Shown here: positions 27,962 to 37,683 of the stretch, piece after piece
How the letters are laid out: each line of letters starts with the position of its first letter
Position numbering within the stretch: the first letter of the stretch is position 1
Assembly (NCBI GenBank): GCA_963814165.1
Contig: CAWFBW010000017.1
Coordinates: 62,001 to 126,000, forward strand
Direction: 5' to 3'
DNA length: 64,000 nucleotides
Source: DASRAA01 sp963814165
Lineage (GTDB): Bacteria; Acidobacteriota; Terriglobia; Terriglobales; Acidobacteriaceae
Notes under the pieces: generated by a model
The model's input: only the letters and a program-made list of their open reading frames with translations
Told to the model about the DNA's origin: nothing
The model's database searches: none
Made by a program: the position numbers and the translations under genes

Positions 27962-30154
27962 CTAGGCTTTCAGCTTTTCTGGCGTGATGGGGAGGCGGCG
28001 GATGCGCTTGCCGGTGGCGGCGAAGATTGCGTTGGCCACCGCGGGTGCGACCGGCGGAACGGCGGTTTCGCCGAAGCCTCCGGGACGAAGTTCGGAAGGA
28101 ACGAAGTAGGTCTCGAACACGGGCGCTTCGTTCATGCGCAGAACTTCGTAGTCGCTGTAGTTTTCCTGGACAGCGGCGCCATTCTTGAAATCGATGCGGC
28201 CGTGCAGGGTGGCGGTGAGTCCCCAGGTGATGCCGCTTTCGGCCTGGCCTTCGAGGCCGAGCGGGTTGATGACGCGTCCGCAGTCGAGCGCGCAGACGAT
28301 GCGGTGGACGCGGATGTCTCCGGTCGATTTGCCGACGGAGACTTCGGCGACCTGCGCGATGAAGCAGTCGTCGGAGTAGATGTTGCAGGCGAGGCCGCGT
28401 CCCCAGTGGCGGTCGGGGAGCGAAGTTGGTTGGCCGCGCCAGTTGGATTTCTCGGCCACGAGTTTGAGTGCGGTGATGAGGCGTCCGCGGTCGATTTGCG
28501 CGTCGCCGAGTTTCAAGATGTTACCGGGTTGCAGAAGCTCGAGGCGCAGGTCGAGAGGGTCGCGTCCGGCGGCGTGCGCCATCTCGTCGATGAATGACTC
28601 GCGCGCGAAGACCTGCGCGGGATACTCGACTGCGCGCCACGGGCCGGTGGGCACGGGCGAGTTGCGGCGAACGAAGTCGGCCTTGAGGTTGGGGAAGTTG
28701 TAGGGATTGTCGAACGAGCCCCAAGGGCTGCCGTCGTTATAATAGTGGCGCGGGTCGGCGAGGTCTTTTTCGCTGGGGAATCCGAACATGGAGAGATCGC
28801 AGCCGACGGAGCATTGGTCCCAGGCTAGTGGTTTGCCGGCGGCGTCGAAGGCTCCGGCGATGCGAACGATGCCGGGCGGCTGGAAGAATCCGAAGCGCAT
28901 GTCGTCGCTGCGCGTCCACACAACTTGCACCGGCTTGCCGATGGCCTTGGAAATTTCGACGGCTTCGGGAACGTAGTCCACGAAGAGGCGGCGTCCGAAG
29001 GCTCCGCCGGTGAGGGTGGTGTTGACCTTGACGGATTCGGGCGGGATGCCGAGTTGCTTGGCGGTGTCGTCTTGCGCCGTTGTGGGAGTTTGCGTGGGAG
29101 CCCAGATTTCGCACGAACCGGCGCGTACGTCGGCGATGCAGTTCATCGCCTCGAGAGGCGCGTGAGCCTGGAAGGGAAACTCGTAAACGGCTTCGAGCTT
29201 GCGAGGGGCTGAGGCGAGTGCCGCGGGGGCGTCGCCATCGCCGCGAACGAAATATCCGGGTTCGCCGAGCGCGGCTTCCATCTGCTGCAAGAATTGGTTG
29301 GAGTCGAAGTTGCGATTGGGGCCGGGGTCCCAGGTGACTTCGAGCGCGTCGGCGCCTTTCATGGCGGCCCAGGTGTGATCGGCGACGACGGCGACTCCGG
29401 TGGCGATGCCGGTGGTGACGGGAACGACGTAGCGCACACCTTTGACGGCCATCGCCTTCTTCGGATCGAAGCTGGCGACCTTGCCGCCGAGATAGGGACA
29501 GCGCTTCACCACCGCCTGCAACATGCCGGGGACGCGGGTGTCGAGTCCGTAGCGGGCTTGGCCGGTCATGATGGCGGGGCCGTCGGTGCGCTTCATCGGC
29601 TTGCCGATGTAGCGAAAATCTTTGGGATCTTTCAGCGGCGGATTTTCGGGCACAGGCTGACGGGCGGCGGATTCGGCGAGCGCGCCGTAGGTGGCTTTTC
29701 GTCCCGTGGGCAGATGCATCACGGTTCCTGATTGTGCGCGACAGGTGTCGGGTGGCACGGCCCATTGTTCGGCGGCGGCGGCGATCAGCATGGTTCGGGC
29801 GGTGGCGCCTGCTTTGCGTAGCGTGTTGTAGGTGCCGACGGTGCTGCCGCTGCCGCTGGTCCGCAGGCGAATGCCTTTGAAGCGAGGAATGGTTGGCGCC
29901 TGCTCCAGTTGAACCTGCGACCAGTCCACTTCCAGTTCGTCGGCCAACATCATGGGGAGCGTGGTGCGGACGCCCTGGCCCATCTCGGTGCGCGTGACCC
30001 ACAAGCGAATGACATTGTCGGGGCTGATCTGGATATAGGCGTTGGGCGAGAAGTCGGCGGCCTTGGCTTCGGCAGCGAACGCGCGGACATCGATAGCCAG
30101 CACGAGTCCGGCCCCAGCGACGGACTGCAAGAACGCGCGACGCGTGGTCTTCAT
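27962..30154 (-). CDS. Molybdopterin-binding subunit, isoquinoline 1-oxidoreductase (IorB) type
   Basis: 730 residues. A Tat signal opens the protein: MKTTRRAFLQSVAGAGLVLA. The xanthine dehydrogenase-family molybdenum domains follow, with TRTEMGQGVRTTLPMMLADE, ARYGLDTRVPGMLQAVVKRC, LEAMNCIADV, TGGAFGRRLFVDYVPEAVEI and the C-terminal GGFGETAVPPVAPAVANAIF. The Tat signal and the two-gene layout without an FAD subunit point to the periplasmic IorAB type, which hydroxylates N-heterocycles or aldehydes and passes electrons to the respiratory chain. The ATG overlaps the stop of the 2Fe-2S subunit (ATGA), so the two are translationally coupled. Substrate unknown. Confidence 0.9.
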   Translation of the reverse strand: MKTTRRAFLQSVAGAGLVLAIDVRAFAAEAKAADFSPNAYIQISPDNVIRLWVTRTEMGQGVRTTLPMMLADELEVDWSQVQLEQAPTIPRFKGIRLRTSGSGSTVGTYNTLRKAGATARTMLIAAAAEQWAVPPDTCRAQSGTVMHLPTGRKATYGALAESAARQPVPENPPLKDPKDFRYIGKPMKRTDGPAIMTGQARYGLDTRVPGMLQAVVKRCPYLGGKVASFDPKKAMAVKGVRYVVPVTTGIATGVAVVADHTWAAMKGADALEVTWDPGPNRNFDSNQFLQQMEAALGEPGYFVRGDGDAPAALASAPRKLEAVYEFPFQAHAPLEAMNCIADVRAGSCEIWAPTQTPTTAQDDTAKQLGIPPESVKVNTTLTGGAFGRRLFVDYVPEAVEISKAIGKPVQVVWTRSDDMRFGFFQPPGIVRIAGAFDAAGKPLAWDQCSVGCDLSMFGFPSEKDLADPRHYYNDGSPWGSFDNPYNFPNLKADFVRRNSPVPTGPWRAVEYPAQVFARESFIDEMAHAAGRDPLDLRLELLQPGNILKLGDAQIDRGRLITALKLVAEKSNWRGQPTSLPDRHWGRGLACNIYSDDCFIAQVAEVSVGKSTGDIRVHRIVCALDCGRVINPLGLEGQAESGITWGLTATLHGRIDFKNGAAVQENYSDYEVLRMNEAPVFETYFVPSELRPGGFGETAVPPVAPAVANAIFAATGKRIRRLPITPEKLKA

Positions 30155-30619
30155 GACTGCCTGCTTCCGGCCGCCGCGCGGTGCACGGCATTGCGGATGC
30201 GCTGATAGGTTCCGCAACGGCAAATGTGCTGCGACAATGCGGAATCGATTTCGGCGTCCGTGGGATTCGGCTTCTCGACAAGCAAGGCCGCGGTCGTCAT
30301 GGCCATGCCCGCCTGGCAGTATCCGCACTGCGAGACGTCTTCCGCGATCCACGCGAGCTGGCAGGGATGGTCTCCGTTGGCGGAGAGGCCTTCGATGGTG
30401 GTGTAGTTCTTGCCGACGGCGGTTCGCGACAGTGACCTGACAGGAACGCACGGCGCGTCCGTTTTCGTGGACCGTGCAGGCGCCGCAAATTCCCATGCCG
30501 CAGCCGTACTTGGTGCCGGTGAGTTGCAGCAGGTCGCGCAGCACCCACAGCAGAGGCATGTCGGGTTCGGCTTCGACCGGGTGAGGCTGGCCGTTGACCT
30601 TGAGGACATAATTCGCCAT
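30151..30619 (-). CDS. 2Fe-2S subunit, isoquinoline 1-oxidoreductase (IorA) type, one frameshift
   Basis: Small electron-transfer subunit of about 155 residues, partner of the molybdenum subunit. The N-terminal plant-type ferredoxin cluster is visible: KYGCGMGICGACTVHENG and SCQVTV. In the other frame the C-terminal cluster follows: SQCGYCQAGMAMTTAALL and HICRCGTYQRIRNAV. One extra base near 30424 (AACCGCC where AACGCC would keep ANAVGKNYTTIEGL) explains the shift. As a result the first frame reads on into the large subunit and would be misread as a fusion. No signal peptide; export would be by hitch-hiking with the Tat-bearing partner. Confidence 0.85.
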
Positions 30620-30687
30620 GGCGCTGGCATAGACGGGCGAGAAGGGGGAAGGTTAGGGGGAATTTGAGCAGGTAGTCAGTTACCTCA

Positions 30688-30740
30688 GCGGCTGAAACCG
30701 CAGATATAGCCAGCCGATAAGTGCACCGCTGAAGCAGTGC
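30688..30740. repeat. Two TGAA-loop hairpins
   Basis: GCGG-cTGAAa-CCGC at 30688-30701 and GCACCGC-TGAA-GCAGTGC at 30723-30740 (one mismatch). On the other strand the loops read TTCA, like the hairpin into which the IS at 21926 inserted. They lie between the 3' end of the ADOP gene and the Fe-S subunit. Confidence 0.5.
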
Positions 30741-30766
30741 TCCACCCAAAGGCAATGGTTCGTTGT

Positions 30767-33241
30767 CTACTCCTGCCGCAGTGCTTCCATGGGCTCGACC
30801 TTGGAGGCGCGATAAGCGGGGACATAACATGCCGCGAGGACGACGATGGCAAGGAGGAGCGGCGCGAGACCATGATTACCGGATCGCGAGGATGCACGTC
30901 GTGCAAGACACTCGCCAGGATTTTCCCGGCGGCGAAGGCGCCGACCAGGCCGAGGGCGAATCCGATGGCCGCCAATCGCAGGCCTTTCTTCAGAGTCATC
31001 GCCAACACGTTGGCGCGGGAAGCTCCGAGCGACATTCGAATGCCAATTTCCCGCGAGCTCTGAGTCACAAATACGAAAGCACGCCGTAGATTCCGACGCC
31101 CGCGAGTACGATCGCGAGGCCCGCAAAGAGCGCGAGAAGGCCGGCCAGAAACTGCTGTCCGGCAGCGTGTTCGCCCACGACTTCGTTCATTGTGCGGACC
31201 TGAAAGAGCGGCAGGCCGGGATCAACTGCGGCCAGGGCCTGCTTAACCTCGGGAGCCAGGTTCAGATTCGGTGAAGTCGGTGCGGCCACGATCATCAGCC
31301 AAGCGTCGCCGTCGGCAATTTCATAGGCCTCGGGGAGCAGGGGCATGGGTGAGGTACTGCTTCACATCGCCGACCACGCCGATCACCTGCTTCCACGGCC
31401 CATTCTTCTCGCTGAAGGAGAACATCTGTCCGATAGGGTCCTGGTTCGGCCAGAAATATTTGGCCATCGCCTGATTGATGACGACGGGATAGAGCATGGC
31501 ATTCGTCTGTTCGGGGGGAAGCGAGACGTGCGTTTCCGAAGCCTCGTGTTGCCGCTGGTCGAGCGCGAGGGCAGCCACCGCGTCGTCGGGGGTGAAGTCG
31601 CGGCCTTGCAGCAAGGGGATGCCCATGGTCCGAAAATACCCGGGTGAGACGGCGTGGTTTTCGACCAGTGGTCCACTCATGTCCGGTGGAAGGGCTGCCC
31701 GCGCAAGGTCACGTAGCTGTTGCTGCCGCCCTCGAGCGGGAGACGATCGGTGATCGCGACGGACTCGATGCCGGGGATGTTGCTGAACTTCTGCGAGCAG
31801 GGCCTGCGCAAAGGTGAAGCGGTCCTGCAGGTGAGGATACTTGGCTTCGGGCAAGGCAACAGAGGCGGTCCAGACACCGTCGGCGCGCACTCCGACGTCG
31901 TTGTTGCGCAGGCGCAGGAAGTCTTTGAGGAGCAGGGTGGCGGAGATCAAGGAGCAGGAGCGAAAGACCCACTTCGGCGATGACGAGTCCATCGCGCAGA
32001 AAACCGCGATGGCGCGCCGTAGTGCCCGAGCTGCCGGCGCCGCTCTTCAGCGCCTCGTACAAAGCGGAGCTCGCGATTTGCAGCGCAGGAGCGAGACCGA
32101 AGATCAGGCTCGTGACGAGGGCCACTAGCAACGTGAACCCGAGCACCGGAAGATTGATCTCAATCGCATTGGCTTGTGGAAGTCCAACATGCTTCAGCGC
32201 CGAGATAAGCCGCACTCCGCCCGAGGCCAGAAGCAAGCCGAGAATGGCTCCCGCAAATCCCAGCAACGCACTTTCGGCGAGTAACTGCCGCACCAGGCGC
32301 ACACGATTCGCACCGAGCGCGCCGCGAATCGCAAATTCTTTCTGGCGTCCGACGGCTCGCGCAAGCAAAAGGTTTGCAACGTTGGCGCACGCGATGAGCA
32401 ATACGAGGACTACCGCGCCCAGCATCAATAGCAACGAGGCACGCGATTTGCCGACCAGGTCCTCGTGCATCCCCACGAGTGATGCCCTCACCTTGTAGTT
32501 CGTGTCGGGATATTGCTTTTCGAGTTGCGCTGCGATGAGAGTCATCTCTGCCTGCGCCTGTTGCAAGGAGACACCCGGTTTCAAGCGACCAATCGCATTG
32601 AGCCAGTGGGCACCACGCTGACCCATGGTCTTGCTGTCCATGTCGAGCGGAATCCACAACTGGGCGCGGTACGGTATATGGAAGCCTGCGGGCATGACGC
32701 CGATAACGTCGTACTTGCGGTCGTTCAATTCGATTTGCCGGCCAACAATCTTTGGGTCGGCATCGAACTTGCTTCGCCACAGACCGTAACTGAGGATGAC
32801 GACCCGATCGTGCCCGGGCTCGTCTTCTCCGGGGGCGAAGGTGCGGCCCAGCAGGGGACGCACTCCCAGTAAAGCAAAGAAGTTTGCCTCGGTAGGAGTG
32901 CCAATCACATGGTCAGGCTGGCCGGTGCCGCTGAGGTTCATGTCCTGGCCCCAGCTGGACACTGCCATGTCGCTGAAGGCGTGGCTTTGCGACTTCCAGT
33001 CGAGGAAATCGGGGCCGGCAAAGGGATAGTTGCCGGGCGCGTCCTCGGTTTCGTACAGGCGAACCAACTCGCCGGGATTCCTATAGGGCAAGGGGCGCAA
33101 CAGAACAGCATCAATGATGCTGAAGATTGCGGTGTTCGCGCCAATGCCGAGTCCGAGCGTAAGGATGGCAACGGCGGCGAAGGCCGGCGTGCGCAAGAGG
33201 CCGCGCCAGGCATACTTCAGGTCCCTGGCAAATCCATTCAT
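30767..33241 (-). CDS. ADOP-type (acidobacterial duplicated orphan) MacB-like permease, multiply frameshifted
   Basis: About 820 residues when assembled. The first frame (33241 to about 31990) begins MNGFARDLKYAWRGLLRTPA and has GLGIGANTAIFSIIDAVLLR, a periplasmic MacB domain and the first FtsX domain (KEFAIRGALGANRVRLVRQL). Later frames give LLKDFLRLRNNDVGVRADGV, QAMAKYFWPNQDPIGQMFS, GVGIYGVLSYL, REIGIRMSLGASRANVLAMT and the end RASKVEPMEALRQE at 30767. The duplicated layout and the start sequence are those of the ADOP family, which expanded in Acidobacteria and lacks an obvious ATPase partner. At least four frame changes occur (near 31985 one extra T). Probably sequence error rather than decay. 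Confidence 0.8.
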
Positions 33242-33369
33242 AGTCGGTCCCTATTTTAGGAGTTTAGACGCAACGGCGGGCAAGTGAGTGAGCGGGAGGC
33301 AAGCCGAGCAAGAAAAAAGCGGCCGAGCTGGGGAGCCGCGGCCGCGCATGACGTAGAACTGAGGGTCGC

Positions 33370-33852
33370 TTATTGGGGCAGAAGCACCTGGTCGATCACG
33401 TGGATGACACCGTTGCTGCATTGGATGTCGGCTTTCACGACGTCGGCATTGTTGATCATCACCTTGCCGTTCTTGGTGGAGATCTTTACGTCCTGTCCTT
33501 CGACGGTCTTGGCTTCGGTCAACTTCACCACCTGCGTCGAGGTAACGTCTCCGGGCACGACGTGGTAAGTGAGGATGGCGATCAGTTTCTGCTTGTTTTC
33601 AGGCTTCAGCAGGTCCTGCACGGTTCCGGCGGGCAGCTTGGCGAATGCCGCGTCTGTCGGTGCGAAAACGGTGAACGGGCCTGCGCCCTTGAGGGTGTCA
33701 ACCAGTCCGGCAGCTTGCAGGGCGGCGGCCAGAGTCTTGAAGTCGCCGGCGGCGACGGCAGTTTCGACGATGTCTTTCGAGGTGGCCGACGCGACGCCGG
33801 CAAAGCTCACGGTCAGCAGTAAGGCAAGCAGGGCAAATCCTAAACGTTTCAC
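33370..33852 (-). CDS. Secreted fasciclin-domain protein
   Basis: 160 residues from the GTG at 33852, which has GGAG 9 bp upstream. The signal peptide is VKRLGFALLALLLTVSFAGVA, with cleavage likely after ASA near residue 23. A single FAS1 domain fills the rest, with the H1 motif GPFTVFAPTDAAFAKLPAGT, the central ILTYHVVPGDVTSTQ and the H2-like end NGVIHVIDQVLLP. FAS1 domains mediate adhesion in the envelope or matrix. An upstream start at 33972 would give an implausible leader. Confidence 0.92.
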   Translation of the reverse strand: MKRLGFALLALLLTVSFAGVASATSKDIVETAVAAGDFKTLAAALQAAGLVDTLKGAGPFTVFAPTDAAFAKLPAGTVQDLLKPENKQKLIAILTYHVVPGDVTSTQVVKLTEAKTVEGQDVKISTKNGKVMINNADVVKADIQCSNGVIHVIDQVLLPQ

Positions 33853-34032
33853 AGAAGTGTTCTCCAGTTTGAAAGTTGCGGTATCGAGCCGCACACGTGT
33901 AAGACGAGTAAAAACTATTTTCAGATTGTGAAAAAGCGGGCTTTCCCGAGAATGGCTGTGCAAAGGGCTCAAATTCTCGACGGGAGTTTGTCAGGGCAGG
34001 AAATTCGGCAAAAATCGGAAGGAGATTCGGAG

Positions 34033-34072
34033 TCCCACCCTTTCGCAAAGGACGCGAAAGGATGGGGCACCC
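34033..34072. repeat. Palindromic repeat family B, copy 2
   Basis: TCCCACCCTTTCGC, AAAGGAC, GCGAAAGGATGGGGCACCC. It lies 8 bp past the stop of the minus-strand GT39-like gene, the same placement as copy 3 behind gyrB. Confidence 0.8.
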
Positions 34073-34080
34073 GCCAGTTG

Positions 34081-35613
34081 CTAACCGTAATAGTGGAAGT
34101 CCTTCCAGAACTCTTGCCAGCCGGCCTTGGGCGGGCCGCAGACGTAGATGTCGGGATGGTCGCCGGTTTCTTCGTTCTTGACGTTGTACGGGTTGGGGGT
34201 GTGGCCAGCGAGACGACAGGACGAGAAGCTTTCGTCCATGTACTTGCGGCTGAGGCCGAGCACGATGACCGTTTGCGGCGGCGGATCGCCGTATCCGTAA
34301 TACCAGAATGAGTTGACGCCGCTGATGGCGCGGGGCAGCCCGTACTGCGGGCCGTAGAGGTTGATGGCTCCGGCCTCGCCGTAGTTGGTGCCGAGGATGG
34401 CGAGATGGGCGCGCTCTTCGGGAGTGAGGGAGTCGCGGATGCGGGCGACTTCCTGCACGAGTTCGGGCCAGCCAAGTTGCTCGCGGAAGTCGCCGGTCAG
34501 CGAGTTATTGATGTTCCACCAGCGGGAATTTACCGGTGGCACGGGCAGCCAGAACGCGATGGTGAAGACGAGTTCGAAGGCGAGGGCGGCCCACACGATC
34601 CAGCGAAACGTTATCGCTCGGGCGCGTTGCAGGGTGGCGAGCCATTGTTCGCCCCAGACGGCTCCGGCGGCGTAGAGCATGGGATACGCGGGTCCCATGT
34701 AATACCAGCGTCCTTTGGCGATGGTGAAGAGCGCAAGGGTGAGGACGTACATCCAGCCGATCATGCGGAAGCGCTTGCCGACGGCGCTGAAACAGAAGTA
34801 CAGGCCGGCGAGCGCGATAGGGAAGCGCAGTCCGGTCATCATGAACTGCATGGGAAGGAAGTCGGAGGTGCGGCCCTGGCGCACGTCGCGCGCGTGAATA
34901 TGGCTGAGGAAATCGAGCGAGACGAAATGGTGCTGCACCTGCCATAGCACGTTGGGCAGCCAGATGAGGATGGAGAGAGCGACGCCGATCCAGAGCCACT
35001 TGCTCTTGAGGTAGCGGCGCGCGGGCGTGAAGAGGACGCCGGCAACGATGGATAGCGCGAAGAATCCCATCGTGTACTTGGTCATCATGCCGAGGCCGAT
35101 GCCGGCGCCGATGCCGAGCCACCAGCGCGGGTCCTCGGTGCGGAGCAACTTGACGACGAAATAGGCGGTGAGTGTCCAGGCGATGCAGTCGAAGGCGACG
35201 TACATCATCTGGTATCCGCCGCCGATGCAGAAAGGAACGGCGGCGAAGGCCGCGACAAGTTGCGCGCCGCGGCGGGCGCCCATTTCGCGGGCCATCAGGC
35301 CAGTAAGCACTACGGCGATGGCTTGCGCCACGTTAGCGAAAAAGCGGAAGCCGCGAACGGATGTGCCGAAGAGCTCGAGCGAAAGGCGTCCGAAAAACGG
35401 AGTCACCGGAGGATACGCAGTGTAGCCCCAGGCCAGATGGCGCGCGTCTTCGAGAGTGGCAAGCTCGTCGCGGTGCCACCCGTAACGGTTGCCGACGATG
35501 AGGTGAATGACCACGGTGGCCAGCGCGACATAAATAAGGAGAGCGATGTCACCGAACCAGATCGATGGGGCCGGCTGGTTGTGGTTCGATACAGCCGATG
35601 GTTGGGGATCCAT
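34081..35613 (-). CDS. GT39-like (ArnT/PMT superfamily) membrane glycosyltransferase
   Basis: 510 residues from the ATG at 35613; an upstream in-frame ATG at 35676 would add a proline-rich leader. After the first helix (IALLIYVALATVVIHLIVG) comes YGWHRDELATLEDARHLAWG with the acidic residues expected in the first loop. TAYPPVTPFFGRL and about ten further hydrophobic segments follow. The C-terminal 140 residues are a periplasmic domain. Members transfer sugars from polyprenyl-phosphate donors to protein or lipid; the acceptor is unknown. A comparable but different protein lies at 58814-59971. Confidence 0.8.
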   Translation of the reverse strand: MDPQPSAVSNHNQPAPSIWFGDIALLIYVALATVVIHLIVGNRYGWHRDELATLEDARHLAWGYTAYPPVTPFFGRLSLELFGTSVRGFRFFANVAQAIAVVLTGLMAREMGARRGAQLVAAFAAVPFCIGGGYQMMYVAFDCIAWTLTAYFVVKLLRTEDPRWWLGIGAGIGLGMMTKYTMGFFALSIVAGVLFTPARRYLKSKWLWIGVALSILIWLPNVLWQVQHHFVSLDFLSHIHARDVRQGRTSDFLPMQFMMTGLRFPIALAGLYFCFSAVGKRFRMIGWMYVLTLALFTIAKGRWYYMGPAYPMLYAAGAVWGEQWLATLQRARAITFRWIVWAALAFELVFTIAFWLPVPPVNSRWWNINNSLTGDFREQLGWPELVQEVARIRDSLTPEERAHLAILGTNYGEAGAINLYGPQYGLPRAISGVNSFWYYGYGDPPPQTVIVLGLSRKYMDESFSSCRLAGHTPNPYNVKNEETGDHPDIYVCGPPKAGWQEFWKDFHYYG

Positions 35614-35774
35614 AGGTGAGAAATAGTTTGACGTAGGAGAAGGGTGAATGCAATTGGGGGCGGAGGATGGACTCATGAAAGACGTGAGTCGAGGGGCGGG
35701 AGAAAAGCAGATCCCTCGCTTCGCGTGATAACAAAAAATGGTAGGGCACGGTTGGGTCCGCCGGACCGTTACGC

Positions 35775-36797
35775 ATGCCCTGTTACGATTACGCTGTGTC
35801 CGGGCTGCTGGAAGTGCAGGATCTCACAGTTGATTTCGCCACCGCGCAAGGCTCTGTCCGCGCGGTGAGGGAAGTGAGCTTCTCGGTTGCGGCGGGCGAA
35901 GTTCTGGGGCTGGTGGGCGAGTCGGGATCGGGGAAGTCGGTGTCGTCGCTGGCAGTGTTGCGGCTGCTGCCGCCACAGGCGAAGGTGACCGGCAATATTA
36001 CGTTTTGCGGCGAAGACCTGCTCGCACTGCCAGACGAGCGCATGCGCGCGATTCGCGGGGCCGGCATCAGCATGATCTTCCAGGAGCCGATGACGGCGCT
36101 GAATCCGGTGATGCGGATTGGCGACCAGGTGGCGGAGGCAGTGCTGGCGCATCCTGAACTTGCATCCCGTCGCGGAGAGGGAAAGCTCACAAAGGCCGAG
36201 GCGTGGCGGCTGGCGGTGGAGGCACTGCGCACGGTCGCAATTCATGAGCCTGAGCGGCGGGCGCGCGACTATCCGCACCAGCTTTCGGGCGGGCAGCGCC
36301 AGCGGGTGATGATTGCGATGGCGATCGTGAATCGTCCGCAACTGCTGATTGCCGACGAGCCGACGACGGCGCTCGATGTGACGATCCAAGCGCAGGTGCT
36401 CGACCTGCTGAATGAGTTACGGCAGAAGTTTTCGCTGGCGATGCTGTTCGTGTCGCACGATCTGGCGGTGGTGTCGCAAGTGTCGCATCGCATTGCGGTG
36501 ATGTATGCGGGAAGCCTGGTGGAAACGGGGCTGGCGCGCGAGGTATTTCAGAAGCCGGCTCATCCTTATACGCGGGGATTGCTGCAATCGGTGCCGACGC
36601 TGCGCAGCGACCGCAGCCAGCCGCTGCGGACCATCGAGGGGAGTGTTCCTCCGGTGGTAAGCCCGCCGCCGGGATGCGCGTTTGAGCCCCGCTGCGAATG
36701 GCGTTTACCATCTTGCTCGCAGGCGTTACCATCGCTGATTGAAGTGTCGCCGGGACATTTTGCGCGCTGCCCGGTGACAGGGGCCGGAAATCCATAG
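35775..36797 (+). CDS. Oligopeptide/dipeptide-type ABC transporter ATPase (OppD/DppD-like)
   Basis: 340 residues. Walker A GLVGESGSGKS, signature LSGGQRQRV and Walker B LLIADEPTTALDV are all intact, and the H-loop is LFVSHDLAVV. The C-terminal oligopeptide extension is present (KPAHPYTRGLLQSVPTLRSD, then PPPGCAFEPRCEWRLPSC), whose cysteines bind an Fe-S cluster in some relatives. No permease or binding-protein gene is adjacent, so partners lie elsewhere. A GTG at 35793 is an alternative start. It ends 2 bp before the phosphoesterase gene. Confidence 0.9.
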   Translation: MPCYDYAVSGLLEVQDLTVDFATAQGSVRAVREVSFSVAAGEVLGLVGESGSGKSVSSLAVLRLLPPQAKVTGNITFCGEDLLALPDERMRAIRGAGISMIFQEPMTALNPVMRIGDQVAEAVLAHPELASRRGEGKLTKAEAWRLAVEALRTVAIHEPERRARDYPHQLSGGQRQRVMIAMAIVNRPQLLIADEPTTALDVTIQAQVLDLLNELRQKFSLAMLFVSHDLAVVSQVSHRIAVMYAGSLVETGLAREVFQKPAHPYTRGLLQSVPTLRSDRSQPLRTIEGSVPPVVSPPPGCAFEPRCEWRLPSCSQALPSLIEVSPGHFARCPVTGAGNP

Positions 36798-36799
36798 CT

Positions 36800-37567
36800 A
36801 TGCGTCTTCTTGTGCTCAGTGATATTCACGCCAACCTGGAAGCTTTCGATGCCTGCATGGCGGCGGCCCCGGCCTACGATCGTGTGGTGAACCTCGGCGA
36901 CGTGGTGGGTTATAACGCCAGTCCCAATGAAATTTGCGAGCGCGTGATCGCCATGAAGGCTCCGATTGTGCGCGGCAACCACGACCGCGCCTGCGCCGGC
37001 CTGAGCGACCTGAAGGAGTTCAATCCGGTGGCGGCCCTCTCGGCGTACTGGACGAAGAACACGCTGACTCCGGAGAACCTCGAGTGGCTGAAAGCGTTGC
37101 CGCAAGGACCGCTACGGCATGACGACTTTCCCGGCATGGAGTTCGTCCACGGCTCGCCGCTGGATGAAGACGAATATCTGCTGAACACGTCGGCAGCGGA
37201 TGACAACCTGGAGTTGCCGGGCCATGCTCCGCTGATTTTCTTCGGGCACACGCACATTCAAGGCGGATTCGTGGACGAAGATGGCGAGTCGCGGCCGTTT
37301 CGTCCGGCGTATGAAAGCCTGGCTGGACCGGTGGAGCAGAAAGTAGCACTGCCTACAGGGCTAAAGTACCTGATCAATCCGGGGTCGGTGGGGCAGCCGC
37401 GCGATAACGACTGGCGGGCGGCGTTCGCTCTCTACGAGCAAAACGGCGATGGGGAGGCGACGGTGACGTTTTACCGCGTTCCCTACGACATCAAGTCGGC
37501 GCAGCAGCGGATCCTGGCGGCGCAGCTTCCAGAGCGACTGGCCGCGCGGCTGCAGCTTGGGCGATAG
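36800..37567 (+). CDS. Calcineurin-like metallophosphoesterase
   Basis: 255 residues, cytoplasmic. The dinuclear-metal motifs are in order: SDIHANLEAF (DxH), NLGDVVGYNASPNE (GDxxG), RGNHDRACAG (GNHD), and FFGHTHIQGGF (GHTH). It also has INPGSVGQPRDNDWRAAFAL, typical of the YfcE/MJ0936-like group that hydrolyses phosphodiesters or nucleotides. It starts 2 bp after the OppD-like gene and is probably co-transcribed with it. The substrate is unknown. Confidence 0.9.
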   Translation: MRLLVLSDIHANLEAFDACMAAAPAYDRVVNLGDVVGYNASPNEICERVIAMKAPIVRGNHDRACAGLSDLKEFNPVAALSAYWTKNTLTPENLEWLKALPQGPLRHDDFPGMEFVHGSPLDEDEYLLNTSAADDNLELPGHAPLIFFGHTHIQGGFVDEDGESRPFRPAYESLAGPVEQKVALPTGLKYLINPGSVGQPRDNDWRAAFALYEQNGDGEATVTFYRVPYDIKSAQQRILAAQLPERLAARLQLGR

Positions 37568-37683
37568 CGGCACTCCAAGTCTTCTGGGCGCACTTGGATT
37601 TGGATTAAACTACGTCCATGACTATCCGGCCCTTCCCCCCCAAGTCGAGCTTTCGTAGCAAGGAATTCATTGGCGGTCCAAAC

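Noticed and set aside
27962..30619. Single 885-residue fusion of Fe-S and molybdenum subunits
   Set aside because: It arises from one extra base near 30424; the true small subunit ends with an ATGA overlap at the Tat-signal start of the large one.
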